Counted from the stretch's first letter, positions 37,726 to 46,340 are shown. The stretch is 64,000 nucleotides of DNA from a virus (IMGVR_UViG_3300030737_000014:1-64000); one strand, 5' to 3'. The notes: a model not told the origin generated them from the letters alone. A program made the numbers and translations.

Positions 37726-38094
37726 TTAAGACGTGATAGTGAAACTGACGGAGACGCCTGTAGCGGCATCCCAGTATTGGATGCTGATGGTGACCAGGTC
37801 TGGCTGATTGGGTGATGCTGCGACGCTGATCTGAGCCGGCGGCGACGGAGCAACTGATGCTTCGAGCGCGAGCTGAGAAGAACAGACGGCCAGGATATCG
37901 GAGACCGACAAGACCGATCCGATCTTCTGCGGCAGGCCGGCGCCGTAATCCGGATGCCAGACGTAACCGTTCACCGCGGTGAACAGTCGGCGCTCGAGGC
38001 GTTGACGAACTTCGTCATCCCCATCGACAACCAATAGGTCTCCCGTGGCGTCGACTTCGAAGTCGGCACCCCATTCCAAAGAAACGTCAGCCAT
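37726..38094 (-). CDS. Baseplate gp25-like/gpW-type wedge protein
   Basis: 122 residues: DFEVDATGDLLVVDGDDEVR, QRLERRLFTAVNGYVWHPDY, GAGLPQKIGSVLS. The sequence and position directly before baseplate J match the lysozyme-fold gp25 wedge family of contractile tails. Confidence 0.75.
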   Translation of the reverse strand: MADVSLEWGADFEVDATGDLLVVDGDDEVRQRLERRLFTAVNGYVWHPDYGAGLPQKIGSVLSVSDILAVCSSQLALEASVAPSPPAQISVAASPNQPDLVTISIQYWDAATGVSVSFTITS

Positions 38095-38095
38095 G

Positions 38096-39064
38096 TCACC
38101 AACCGGTTGTTGCGTCGTAGGCGATGACCGACGAGATTGTTGTGAGAGCGTTGACCGCTGCGGTCTTGACGCCGAGCGCCAGCGTGGTTGCGTTGATCTG
38201 CTCCTGCGCAGCCAAGAGCACCGCGAACAGGTCAGCCACCGTGAATGCCTGGAAGCTCGTGGCTCCGATCGGACTCAAGGTCACGCCGCTCAAGGCGGTT
38301 GGACCTGTGTACGACGCTGCTACACCAGAGATGCCAGCGATGCCTCCGACGCCGCCCCCGAAACCCGCACCCGCTACTGTGGTGTACGGACTCGTCAGGC
38401 CCTCGCCAAGAGCGTCTTCACCTGCTTGAACGATCGTGTTACCGGCCGCGGCGTTCGCGTTGATTATGCCGGCCAGAGCGTTGACGTCGCCAGCCGCTAC
38501 GTTCAACTCGTTGTTGACACCAGCTACGACATTGTTGTTGACACCAGCTACGACATTGCCGTTGACCCCACCGACGACGTTGCTGTTGATGGAGCTGACC
38601 AAGGCAGCAATGGCAGCCGCCACGTCGGCGTTCACGGCTGCCAGCGCCGACATCACGTTGTTGTTGTTCTGGACGCTGGCAGGATCGGTCGGATTGACGT
38701 TGAAGATAAATGTTCCGAGAGATGTGGCTACCGATACGGGGGCCTCGCTCTGGATCAGGAAGATGCTCTTGAGCAGGCTAAGTTTGACGGCCTGTGCTTG
38801 CGCGAGCGTAAGAGGCAACGCCTCCGCGGATGCTCCTGTCATCCACTGATTGATGTAAGTCTGGTATGGCGACGGGTCGGCGAACTCCTCCGGCAAGGGG
38901 ATACGATCATTAAAGATGATCTTTCCGATCCCCGTGCCGCCGTCCCACTCCACGAAATTGACGTTGGATGCGAGCGAGTTTGCTGTAATGGGTTGGGTCA
39001 AACCGAACAGACGGACTGTCGATTTGACCCTATCGAGTTGAAACGCGAGAGGGGTAGTGGTCAT
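38096..39064 (-). CDS. Tail protein with octapeptide repeats
   Basis: 322 residues. A VNGNVVAGVNNNVVAGVNNE run (about 165-190) corresponds to a 24-bp DNA repeat. Ala/Gly/Val-rich; FVEWDGGTGIGKIIFNDRIP and YQTYINQWMTG precede. It sits between gpV and gp25 genes. No family recognised; a baseplate component is likely. Confidence 0.55.
   Translation of the reverse strand: MTTTPLAFQLDRVKSTVRLFGLTQPITANSLASNVNFVEWDGGTGIGKIIFNDRIPLPEEFADPSPYQTYINQWMTGASAEALPLTLAQAQAVKLSLLKSIFLIQSEAPVSVATSLGTFIFNVNPTDPASVQNNNNVMSALAAVNADVAAAIAALVSSINSNVVGGVNGNVVAGVNNNVVAGVNNELNVAAGDVNALAGIINANAAAGNTIVQAGEDALGEGLTSPYTTVAGAGFGGGVGGIAGISGVAASYTGPTALSGVTLSPIGATSFQAFTVADLFAVLLAAQEQINATTLALGVKTAAVNALTTISSVIAYDATTGW
38510..38581. 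repeat. 24-bp tandem repeat in the tail gene
   Basis: GTTGTTGACACCAGCTACGA plus CATT twice in perfect succession (38510-38533, 38534-38557) and once degenerate (38558-38581). Encodes NVVAGVNN-type octapeptides on the minus strand. Confidence 0.85.
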
Positions 39065-39813
39065 GCTGGCACCGAGAAGGGTGGGATTGCTGGAGGTGCA
39101 GACGGCGGGCTGACCGAGTCGTCAGATACGCTGCCGCCACCCTGCGCAGCTACAAGCGAGCCGGCATCGACACCGAGGATGTTGCCCGCGGCAAATTCAG
39201 CATTTCCGCCGGCACTGATGCCAGCGTCCTTGCCTGCGACGACGGTGAAGTTGCCGCCAGCCGTGAAGTGAATGTCCTTGGACGCCTTGACCGCAAAGCT
39301 GTTGCAAACCAACGTCGCATTGCCGGCGCCATCGAAGGTGATTGTCGCGCCGTTGCCGTCGGTCCACATGATGGAGCCGTCGTTCTTCAGGTAGATCTGC
39401 TGGCCGGTACCACCCTGCCCACCAGACGCGGACTCTGGGCCGCCGCCAGACTTCTGGAATGAAGTCCAGATGACCGTCTCACCTGACTGAACCTCGGGAG
39501 GTTTCTGATCATCGGAGTGAACGCGCTGAACGATCTTGCCGGACTCGAAGTCACCTTCTTGGAAGCGGACAACGACCTGGTCGCCGGTCGCCTTGCCATC
39601 GCCTGGTGTCAGTCCGGTAGCGATACCAAAACCGTTACCGATGTGCCCCGTCTCGATCGGAAGCCAACCCGACTCCTGGCCTTCTGGTTGGAGCGTGACC
39701 TTGGCGAGATGCAGCTTCGGATCGTAGCTCGTGACCATGGCGTGGCGTTCAGAGTATCGCGACGCCCACCAGCGTTCGATCACGCCAAGGATCTTGTTGT
39801 CGTAATCGCTCAT
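39061..39813 (-). CDS. Baseplate spike protein gpV/Gp45-like
   Basis: 250 residues. OB-fold head (HAMVTSYDPKLHLAKVTLQP, SGWLPIETGHIGNGFGIATG, GDQVVVRFQEGDFESGKIVQ) and a beta-helical, Gly/Ala-rich spike (QIYLKNDGSIMWTDGNGATI, VKASKDIHFTAGGNFTVVAG). This is the puncturing spike hub under the tube. ATGA-coupled to the hub gene. Confidence 0.85.
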   Translation of the reverse strand: MSDYDNKILGVIERWWASRYSERHAMVTSYDPKLHLAKVTLQPEGQESGWLPIETGHIGNGFGIATGLTPGDGKATGDQVVVRFQEGDFESGKIVQRVHSDDQKPPEVQSGETVIWTSFQKSGGGPESASGGQGGTGQQIYLKNDGSIMWTDGNGATITFDGAGNATLVCNSFAVKASKDIHFTAGGNFTVVAGKDAGISAGGNAEFAAGNILGVDAGSLVAAQGGGSVSDDSVSPPSAPPAIPPFSVPA

Positions 39814-40835
39814 GATGCCGTTCTGCCGGTCTTTGCCGAGCGCGCCGTGATGTGTGTAAGATGACCCGACATCCCGAAGTCGTGCTGCACTGTGTCGATC
39901 TCGAAGCTCTGATCGAAGAAGTCAGTTCCGGATAGCGAAAGGCTCATACCAGCTTGCACTGTCGGGTCGCCTACGACGGTTGCCGTCACAGTGAATTCAT
40001 GTCGAGCCAGCTCATTCGCTCGCGACTTGGCGTGCTGCGTGACGTGATCCATCTCGCTGTTCGGGATGTTGTAGGTGTATGGCTTCGGTCCACCTGGACC
40101 AGGAACGTTGGTCGTGTACGAGAACACTTCCTTCTTCTTCGGGTGCCAAGACTTCACGGTCGCCGTGATTCCCTTGCCAGCCTGGATGTTTCTCCGAACG
40201 ACTAACTGCACGCAGTCAGATGAGATCGGCTGCACATCCTGATTGACCATGATCGAATAGGAACCGACCGACGTGCCGATCGGCGCATAGTTGAAGTTAC
40301 CATTCGGATCGACCCACCACTTGTTGCCGTCGAACTGCGCAAGCTTGTGGATGGCATAGGCGAGAGTCACGTTGTCAGTTAGGTGAACGTAGTCTTGCTG
40401 CAATTGCTTGCCGGCCATCAACGAGGAGGCCGTTACGTTGCCGCTCAACCCGACGCGCCCCGCGAGGGTAGTCACGATGTCGCTTGGCTTTTGGTTGAGA
40501 AACTTCTCTGACGTCTTAGTGTCGTGAAGCTTGGCCGACTTGTCTCGACCTGAGAATTGAATGATGCGTTGGATGAAGTCGTAGCTTACGGAGTCGAGTT
40601 CTCCGGTGACTAGGGTTGCGGTCTGACCGCGCGTCGTGCAGGAGATGCTCGCCTGGTTGTCTCCGAGATTGGAGAGCGCTTCGGATGCACCAGGATACGA
40701 CATCGGGATCGCGCCAGAGAACGACGAGCTGTGGCGCTTGGCTTGTTGTGAAACAGATCCGTGCTCGATCGGGAGCGACGACCCATTGACTATCAGCTCC
40801 GCGTGATGCGGACCCCATCCAGATGTGATAGCCAT
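39810..40835 (-). CDS. Baseplate hub, gpD/Gp44-like
   Basis: 341 residues. Matches the late-control D / Mu gp44 type: IQFSGRDKSAKLHDTKTSEK, FLNQKPSDIVTTLAGRVGLS, YVHLTDNVTLAYAIHKLAQF, NSEMDHVTQHAKSRANELAR. Lies between the LysM-like and spike genes as in P2/Mu-like baseplates. Confidence 0.78.
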   Translation of the reverse strand: MAITSGWGPHHAELIVNGSSLPIEHGSVSQQAKRHSSSFSGAIPMSYPGASEALSNLGDNQASISCTTRGQTATLVTGELDSVSYDFIQRIIQFSGRDKSAKLHDTKTSEKFLNQKPSDIVTTLAGRVGLSGNVTASSLMAGKQLQQDYVHLTDNVTLAYAIHKLAQFDGNKWWVDPNGNFNYAPIGTSVGSYSIMVNQDVQPISSDCVQLVVRRNIQAGKGITATVKSWHPKKKEVFSYTTNVPGPGGPKPYTYNIPNSEMDHVTQHAKSRANELARHEFTVTATVVGDPTVQAGMSLSLSGTDFFDQSFEIDTVQHDFGMSGHLTHITARSAKTGRTAS

Positions 40836-40836
40836 C

Positions 40837-41058
40837 TTAGAAGCCGAGTATCCCGGTCTGAACTCCGCTCGGAAGAATGGGGGGGATCAGGATCGTTTCC
40901 TGGGCAATGATCCACGGATCGGTCATGCCATTGAGCTGCGCGATAGCAACCCACTGCAGAGGATCGCCCGTCTCCATCATCGCGATACGAAACAGATTCG
41001 TAGATGAGACTCGCAACACCTTCGCTGGGATCGTGGCGGCAATGAATTCTGCTGCCAT
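40837..41058 (-). CDS. LysM/gpX-like tail protein
   Basis: 73 residues from ATG 41058 (TAATG overlap). TNLFRIAMMETGDPLQWVAI then AQLNGMTDPWIIAQETILIP is a LysM-like pattern seen in tail protein X, which links hub and tube. The longer frame upstream is a shadow. Confidence 0.7.
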   Translation of the reverse strand: MAAEFIAATIPAKVLRVSSTNLFRIAMMETGDPLQWVAIAQLNGMTDPWIIAQETILIPPILPSGVQTGILGF

Positions 41059-41369
41059 TATAGTTGATCCAGGTTGGATGCGACTCGGCCGACGACGCCG
41101 CGCGAGAACGACAGGTTGTTTTGATCTACGGCAGCGCAGACGACGGCATCGAAACCGGAGACAATGCTTTTGGGATCCACAGGAGCTACCCACGTATCGA
41201 GTGTGTTGGTGGCTGTCAGGGCAGTCTGAATGTCGTTGACGAGGTTGCCGGCGTTGAGCTGCATCGCCTTAATTGTTGCGAATGGAGCGTTGTTGATAGG
41301 TGTCGCGGCAGCCACCTGGGCCTGAAGGAACGCCAGCTCTGACGTGATGTTGGATGGAATTGTCATCAT
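41058..41369 (-). CDS. Hypothetical tail protein (103 aa)
   Basis: Starts MMTIPSNITSELAFLQAQVA; Ala/Asn-rich helix then FDAVVCAAVDQNNLSFSRGV. TAATG overlap upstream fixes the start near 41369 (Met1 or Met2). Probably a small baseplate or tail part. Confidence 0.55.
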   Translation of the reverse strand: MMTIPSNITSELAFLQAQVAAATPINNAPFATIKAMQLNAGNLVNDIQTALTATNTLDTWVAPVDPKSIVSGFDAVVCAAVDQNNLSFSRGVVGRVASNLDQL

Positions 41370-41809
41370 TAACCCAGTGAGCTGACGGCGGAAGAGAGAT
41401 CGGATGCGATCATCGAGTCGATTGACGATGCGATGCCGCCAAGGATACCGAGAGCGGGGTTCTGATAGACGGTGCAGGAGATCGAATACTCCACCCATAC
41501 AGGCATGCGTCTTACGTGATAGATGAAGTTGTCGATGATCACGGATCGAAATTGTCCGCCCCATGTCAACGGAATTACCTGGCCCGCGGCACGCATGCCG
41601 TCGAGCGCCAATGCGTTTGAATAGGAATTGTTGCCAAAGAACTCTCCCGACCAAACCACGTTGGCTTCGTCTGGGCCCAGCGTATCGATGACGCGGCTGC
41701 CACCAGGAAGTTTGTGGACGACCATCGCCTGGTTTCCGCCGCCCATCATCTTGTTTGGTGTGGAGAATCCGTCGAAGGAAATCCCGCCGAGCGTTAGAAT
41801 GTCGGCCAT
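41369..41809 (-). CDS. Tail protein next to the tape measure
   Basis: 146 residues. LGGISFDGFSTPNKMMGGGN, HKLPGGSRVIDTLGPDEANV, VVWSGEFFGNNSYSNALALD, YHVRRMPVWVEYSISCTVYQ. This pattern fits conserved phage tail proteins with a LysM-like or DUF2460-type location (after TMP). Probable distal tail/hub component. Confidence 0.6.
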   Translation of the reverse strand: MADILTLGGISFDGFSTPNKMMGGGNQAMVVHKLPGGSRVIDTLGPDEANVVWSGEFFGNNSYSNALALDGMRAAGQVIPLTWGGQFRSVIIDNFIYHVRRMPVWVEYSISCTVYQNPALGILGGIASSIDSMIASDLSSAVSSLG

Positions 41810-41844
41810 TGCAATCCTAACCTAGTGACAGTATGTTGTTGATG

Positions 41845-41910
41845 GTTTGGGGACAGGTCCATTACTTATCTGCCAGAAATGGCCAAACATTCGGTGCCCT
41901 GTCCCCAAAC
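41845..41910. repeat. Long inverted repeat bracketing the tape-measure end
   Basis: GTTTGGGGACAGG (41845-41857) and CCTGTCCCCAAAC (41898-41910) are perfect 13-bp inverted copies, with an inner CCATT/AATGG pair (41859 and 41876). The right arm includes the tape-measure stop. No T tract follows, so it may be an RNA stem controlling 3' processing or reading between tape measure and the following tail genes. Confidence 0.6.
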
Positions 41911-43826
41911 TACTTGTCTGAGTGCTGGGCGACACCACCCTGATGCTCGCTGAGTCCATCGAAGGCTGGTGCTTGACCGTCGAAGGAGTTTGCGCCGATG
42001 TTCATTAGGACTCGTCCAAGGACTGAGCCATCGATCGCAAAACTGATTGCAAGAGGAGTTGGCGGCGGTGGTGCTCTCCTGGATGGGTCGTTCTTGTCTC
42101 CAGGCTCTGGCGCACGCTTCAGGAGGTTGCGTAGTTCTTCAGCTACCTCAGGAGTGTGTTTGGAAGACAGGTTGCCATTCATGTATTGCTCGGCTACGCC
42201 GCCGACGCCGCCTATGACTCCGCCAGCTACAGCACCTGCCAGCGTGCCTACACCTGGGATGACAGATCCACCGAGCGCTCCGATACCAGCGCCCTCTAAA
42301 ACTCTCGCACCAATCGTGGCGCCGACGGGCCCTTTACCTTCAGCCCCCGGAACAAGATTGCGTAGTCCTTCGATGACGCTCTTAAAATTACCCAGAGCTA
42401 TATTGACTGCCGGGAGTGTCGACTTGGCCAAGTCCATCATAGTGATGTTGAAGTCGGCGATGGCCGTTCTGGCATCCTGAACCGTAGATCCCTCGAGATA
42501 CTTCTGGGAGAATGTGGAGTATCTGTTGGCGAACTCCGGAGAGTCCTTTTCACGCTTGAGATTTTGTACCTGTTCGCGCACAGCCGGATCCGCCAGCATA
42601 GCAAAGCCGCCACCCCCCTGTGCGCCGAACAACGCACGCTCATAGGCCGCACGCTTCTCGACAGGGATGGACGCGGCTTTCCCGCCAGCGATGTCCAACA
42701 TCTTGAACAGGTCAGGCTTATTGTCTGTGAACCAGGTCGGTTTGTGTTGTTTGTCTACAAGACCGAACGCCTTCAGCGCCTCTTCGTGCTTCTTGAATGC
42801 GATCTTCGACATCATCGAAGTACCCGGCATAGAACGGATCGCCATCTCGCGGAGCCACGTACCGGACTTGGTATTCGTTGCGCCGGCGCGCGTCAGTGCT
42901 GTGCCGAGCAGCAGGGTATCCATCGGGTCGATTTCAAGACCAGACTGTAGGAGTGGTACTGCGTACGATGCAGCTCGCTCCATCGATCCGAGAGAAGACG
43001 GGTTAGCTGTCGACAGGAAGGCGAACGCCGGAGCCAGCTTCTTGATAGCTTCCGGAGAATACTGCTTGGTCATATGCGCTAGACCGATCAGAGCCCGCAT
43101 CGACTCTTCTGGACTCTCTCCCTTCAGTCGCGACTCTATCGTTGCCGCGCGCAGCATCTCCGGCAGCACGTCAAGACCGCCGCCAGGAGTACCCTGAAAC
43201 ATCCTGATTTCTTGCTTGGCTGACTCCGAAATGTCTTTCAGGCCGTATCCGGACTCGAGCATGGAGTCCTGAAGTATCTTGCGGAATTTACCGCGGTTCT
43301 CTTCGTTCTGCTCTTTGCCGGAATGATAGATGAGCTGGAAGACGGCGTCCTCCATCTCTGCTGCTTCATAGATGCCGTAGCCCAAGGCACCAGCTCCAGC
43401 CATAGCCGCTCCGCCGGTACGGATGTGCCCGCCACCAGGGATCGGAGCGCCTGGACCAGAGATATGAGAACCACCACCGAGCCAACCTGGACGACCGCGG
43501 CGACCGCGGGCAGCAGCGCCACCGGCCCCGACCGCACCAGCTCCACCTCCACCGGCAGCCGAAGCCCTAGTAGCTCCTCCGATAGCCGTGCGTGCAAGTC
43601 TGGCATTGGTGGCCACGTCACCCCAAGCCTTCGCTAATGCTCCTGTCTCTGCCGTGGCGCTACCGAGGCTAACCGCAGAGAACGACTTGCCAATGAGGGC
43701 AAGACTTTCGCTCGCCTTAGCTACTGCTCTGTTGAGCGCACGTACCTGCTTCAGGATCTCAGCGAGAGCCGGCGAGGCTTCGTTGATGATCTTGAATACG
43801 GCTCCGACTTCGAATGTGGTGATCAT
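41910..43826 (-). CDS. Tape measure protein
   Basis: 638 residues. N-terminal helical heptads (ASPALAEILKQVRALNRAVA, ASESLALIGKSFSAVSLGSA), a Gly-rich linker (AAARGRRGRPGWLGGGSHIS), hydrophobic stretches (AGAGALGYGIYEAAE; IPGVGTLAGAVAGGVIGGVG) and long coiled coils, usual for tape measures. It controls tail length, lies right after the chaperone genes, and ends in the inverted repeat. Confidence 0.85.
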   Translation of the reverse strand: MITTFEVGAVFKIINEASPALAEILKQVRALNRAVAKASESLALIGKSFSAVSLGSATAETGALAKAWGDVATNARLARTAIGGATRASAAGGGGAGAVGAGGAAARGRRGRPGWLGGGSHISGPGAPIPGGGHIRTGGAAMAGAGALGYGIYEAAEMEDAVFQLIYHSGKEQNEENRGKFRKILQDSMLESGYGLKDISESAKQEIRMFQGTPGGGLDVLPEMLRAATIESRLKGESPEESMRALIGLAHMTKQYSPEAIKKLAPAFAFLSTANPSSLGSMERAASYAVPLLQSGLEIDPMDTLLLGTALTRAGATNTKSGTWLREMAIRSMPGTSMMSKIAFKKHEEALKAFGLVDKQHKPTWFTDNKPDLFKMLDIAGGKAASIPVEKRAAYERALFGAQGGGGFAMLADPAVREQVQNLKREKDSPEFANRYSTFSQKYLEGSTVQDARTAIADFNITMMDLAKSTLPAVNIALGNFKSVIEGLRNLVPGAEGKGPVGATIGARVLEGAGIGALGGSVIPGVGTLAGAVAGGVIGGVGGVAEQYMNGNLSSKHTPEVAEELRNLLKRAPEPGDKNDPSRRAPPPPTPLAISFAIDGSVLGRVLMNIGANSFDGQAPAFDGLSEHQGGVAQHSDK

Positions 43827-44266
43827 GGCTTGCCCATCAGTAGCGACACAGCCAGTTCACCGAACATCTTCTCGGCGTAAGGAAGTGCCTCTGTCATTGC
43901 GATTTCGCACACTGGTCGCGGTGGAATGCTGTGCGTTCCATTAACGGTGCCGACCTCTTGCCAGAGTGCTTTTAGCTCCGGAGATCCGACGATGAGCGAG
44001 AGTGCTGGGACATCGACTTCCTTCTTGTAGGAGTCCGCCATCTCTCCGGTCCGCTTCAGCGGCGACGGCACGGGAAAGCCCTTACTTGTCTTGTCGTCGA
44101 TTGTAGCTTCGGCGAGTTGTTCCCATCCTGTCTGGTAATGGCCGGGTATCTCGTGCGCCCTGATCTCGGTGATGGTGCCTACTTTTTCCAATCCCATCCC
44201 AAGCCTCGGCACCACCGTCTTCAGTGATGCCGCCAAGGTGGCTTCGAGTTGAGCTAGAGACATCAT
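43823..44266 (-). CDS. Tail protein between chaperone and tape measure
   Basis: 147 residues from ATG 44266, sharing ATGA with the frameshift product's stop. SLAQLEATLAASLKTVVPRL, HYQTGWEQLAEATIDDKTSK, GFPVPSPLKRTGEMADSYKK, VNGTHSIPPRPVCEIAMTEA. The IPPRP motif and the size resemble HK97-gp10-like/Gp22-type tail completion proteins. Confidence 0.6.
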   Translation of the reverse strand: MMSLAQLEATLAASLKTVVPRLGMGLEKVGTITEIRAHEIPGHYQTGWEQLAEATIDDKTSKGFPVPSPLKRTGEMADSYKKEVDVPALSLIVGSPELKALWQEVGTVNGTHSIPPRPVCEIAMTEALPYAEKMFGELAVSLLMGKP

Positions 44267-44789
44267 CTTCTTGGGAACCACTTCATGTTGCCCCAGTCGT
44301 ACTCACCGCCGTTATTTTCTCCGTCCGCTATTATCCAAGCGAGAACGAAGTCATCATCGGCGGCGAAGGCAGCATCGAAGGGAATGTTTCCGCTACAGGC
44401 AGCGACCCGCAATTTGAACGCGGGCCGCTTACTTAGTTTTTTGATGCGTCGACCGAGCTGTCTTGTTCGCCTAGTTTCTTGAGTGCTTCACCGACGGCAG
44501 CGATGCCATCGAAGTCTAGTTGCTGGATCAGAAATTCGATCTCGGCCTCAGATGAAGGAGGGGCAACGTGGGTCGCGTCGATCTTCTTGACCGACGAAAC
44601 GAGGACGGCGAGATCCATACTGGCCGGGTTGCTCGAGTTCACACCCATAGCTTTGGTCAAGCGATAAAACTGCAAAGCGTTGAGCCTGTTAACCGTAATC
44701 AACCGCCCTCGAGAATCAGTGGCTGATGCCGTGTCAAGCATTTTTGTTAGCGTTTCGGTTGCAGTCTCGGTAGAATTCGCTTTGGTCAT
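44263..44789 (-). CDS. Tail assembly chaperone, -1 frameshift fusion (gpGT-like)
   Basis: If ribosomes slip by -1 at A-AAA-AAC (44442-44436) just before the TAA of the short chaperone, the frame continues LSKRPAFKLRVAACSGNIPF, DAAFAADDDFVLAWIIADGE, then YDWGNMKWFPRR, ending TGA 44265-44263: about 175 residues. The extension has no usable ATG, GTG or TTG start of its own, so the frameshift is its best route. This is the lambda gpG/gpGT arrangement upstream of a tape measure. Confidence 0.75.
44433..44789 (-). CDS. Tail assembly chaperone, short form (gpG-like)
   Basis: 118 residues, helical, ending ALKKLGEQDSSVDASKN at a TAA. ATETLTKMLDTASATDSRGR and VNRLNALQFYRLTKAMGVNS resemble short tail chaperones of this position. 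It probably helps wrap the tape measure and is the major product; the frameshift form is minor. Confidence 0.7.
   Translation of the reverse strand: MTKANSTETATETLTKMLDTASATDSRGRLITVNRLNALQFYRLTKAMGVNSSNPASMDLAVLVSSVKKIDATHVAPPSSEAEIEFLIQQLDFDGIAAVGEALKKLGEQDSSVDASKN
44436..44442 (-). other. -1 frameshift slippery heptamer A-AAA-AAC
   Basis: The minus strand reads TCA AAA AAC TAA, an X-XXY-YYZ heptamer (A AAA AAC) in the zero frame, with a stop right after it. Slippage gives AAA AAA then CTA AGT AAG, which is the frame of the downstream extension. Confidence 0.8.
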
Positions 44790-44833
44790 GACGGTCCTAT
44801 GCTGTACGGGTGAGTGAACGGAGGAACTGAAAA

Positions 44834-45151
44834 ATGGCAGTAACGGTGAGCACCCCGGCTGGAGACGGAAGCTTCGTCACGCGGAAGTTGAAGTTGTGGG
44901 AGCGCATATCCTCGGCGGGGCGCGTCGTGTGCGTTGCCACTGCCGTTGTTTTCTGGTGCGTCTGGATGTATTTTGTTGAGCAGCCGTGGTGGAATTGGAG
45001 CGAGCGATGGCTCGAATTCCTGCTCGGCTTCTTCGTCTATTGGCTGGTGATGAGGACAGTTCTGCTCGGGTTATTCCCGCGCAAATTCCCTACGGCGCCA
45101 TCGTCGCCGGATCAAACGCCGTTGCCGCCGTCGGGCTCGCATTATCTCTAG
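44834..45151 (+). CDS. Plus-strand membrane protein inside the tail operon (moron candidate)
   Basis: 105 residues. GGAGGA lies eight bases before ATG. Basic head (TRKLKLWERISSAGRVV), two hydrophobic spans (VATAVVFWCVWMYFV; WLEFLLGFFVYWLVMRTVLL), Pro-rich tail. It is opposite to all neighbours and overlaps the 3' end of the transglycosylase gene by 62 nt. Oppositely transcribed single genes in tail operons are often prophage-expressed conversion genes. No promoter is certain. Function unknown. Confidence 0.65.
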   Translation: MAVTVSTPAGDGSFVTRKLKLWERISSAGRVVCVATAVVFWCVWMYFVEQPWWNWSERWLEFLLGFFVYWLVMRTVLLGLFPRKFPTAPSSPDQTPLPPSGSHYL

Positions 45152-45890
45152 CCGCGAAGCCAGCCTTGCGCCGCGCAAGCTCTCTGCCCCAACCCGCCTC
45201 AAAGCTCTCATGCGTCTGTTGACCGTGCATCCCAGGATACGGATTGCCTGAGATATTCGTCATGGCGTGATTGGTATAGAAACCCAGACCCTGCTGGTGC
45301 ATCATGTACAGTTCGGTGTCGGTCGGATCTCTACCGAAATGAGATTTGAACTGCGCGCGGTTAGCATCGAACATCCGAGCAGCACCCATCGCGTTGTCGT
45401 GCGCCGAGTAGATGTTACCGCCATCTCCGAACCGATCCCATTCATTGTGACCGACCTGGTAGAGACCCTTGTACTGGGTCGAGCGATTGGCGTTGCTCGA
45501 CGGGTTCATCGAACTCTCGATCGAGGCAATCCCGCGCATGGTGTTGACGTCAAGGTTGTGAGCCTTGGAAGCATCAACGATCGCCTGGTCGGTCTCTGCA
45601 GTCCCTTGACGGAACGTAGAGCTTGGACCGCTCGACGGTGCGTACTCTTTGCCGGGCGCGTGATGATGACCGTATCGAATGCTGTTGTGCTTGTGATCTT
45701 CCGGAGTTGGATCCGGATGATGAACTCCACCACCGTGATGACCACCGAGGTGACTGCTCTCGCCCTGCCCTGCTCTACCTTCCGGCGTGTAGCCATCGAG
45801 ATCTGGAGTGAACTGGTCGACGTCGTCACCACGATCCATGGTAATGACGCCGACCTTCATTCCGCTACAGGTGATGACTCCGATTTGCAT
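45090..45890 (-). CDS. Virion lytic transglycosylase-like protein
   Basis: 266 residues. His/Gly-rich N-terminal part (LGGHHGGGVHHPDPTPEDHK) then a lysozyme-like SLT domain: TDQAIVDASKAHNLDVNTMR, GIASIESSMNPSSNANRSTQ (catalytic Glu125), YKGLYQVGHNEWDRFGDGGN, ELYMMHQQGLGFYTNHAM. Probably an entry enzyme on the tail that opens peptidoglycan. Confidence 0.78.
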   Translation of the reverse strand: MQIGVITCSGMKVGVITMDRGDDVDQFTPDLDGYTPEGRAGQGESSHLGGHHGGGVHHPDPTPEDHKHNSIRYGHHHAPGKEYAPSSGPSSTFRQGTAETDQAIVDASKAHNLDVNTMRGIASIESSMNPSSNANRSTQYKGLYQVGHNEWDRFGDGGNIYSAHDNAMGAARMFDANRAQFKSHFGRDPTDTELYMMHQQGLGFYTNHAMTNISGNPYPGMHGQQTHESFEAGWGRELARRKAGFAARDNASPTAATAFDPATMAP

Positions 45891-46327
45891 TACGCAATCG
45901 TTACCTTATCCGACGCCATAGCCTCGAGCGAGAGGCTGACAACCTTGTCGCGGCTGATGTCGCCGTGGCTGTTCAGAAACACCACGAGGTTGGTGTACTG
46001 ATATCGGCTGACGGTGCCGTCGGGGTTGTTGATCGTTTCGTTCAGGTAGCCAGGCGCCATGACGTTGCCGGCGTTGAAGTTCGTACTGAACGTCACCATC
46101 AGATCTTCGAGCACAGATCCGTTGCGCGTGATGGTGAAGTCGATCTTGTAGCCGTCGGGAACGTAGCCGAACCGAGGCAACTGATTGTACGGCGAAGATT
46201 TGATGTCGTGCTTGAGCGCGGTGATCTTGACGTCTTGAACGTCACCGAGAGTAATCAGACTCCCCGAGTTCGAGTCGTAGTAGGTGATCGAATAATCGAC
46301 GCCTACGTTCATTCCATTGACGGGCAT
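45890..46327 (-). CDS. Tail tube protein
   Basis: 145 residues. SITYYDSNSGSLITLGDVQD, TALKHDIKSSPYNQLPRFGY, VPDGYKIDFTITRNGSVLED. Beta-rich, directly after the sheath gene and separated by a terminator, the standard place and size for a contractile-tail tube protein. TAATG overlap with the next gene. Confidence 0.75.
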   Translation of the reverse strand: MPVNGMNVGVDYSITYYDSNSGSLITLGDVQDVKITALKHDIKSSPYNQLPRFGYVPDGYKIDFTITRNGSVLEDLMVTFSTNFNAGNVMAPGYLNETINNPDGTVSRYQYTNLVVFLNSHGDISRDKVVSLSLEAMASDKVTIA

Positions 46328-46340
46328 TTAGGCATCTCCA

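Noticed and set aside
38045-39271. 408-codon open frame on the plus strand
   Set aside because: It is antisense to the well-supported gpV and tail genes, has no ribosome site, and its residue make-up (many Arg, Asp, Val runs) is that of a shadow frame.
41845-41910. Terminal inverted repeats of a mobile element
   Set aside because: Only 40 bases lie between the arms and there is no transposase.
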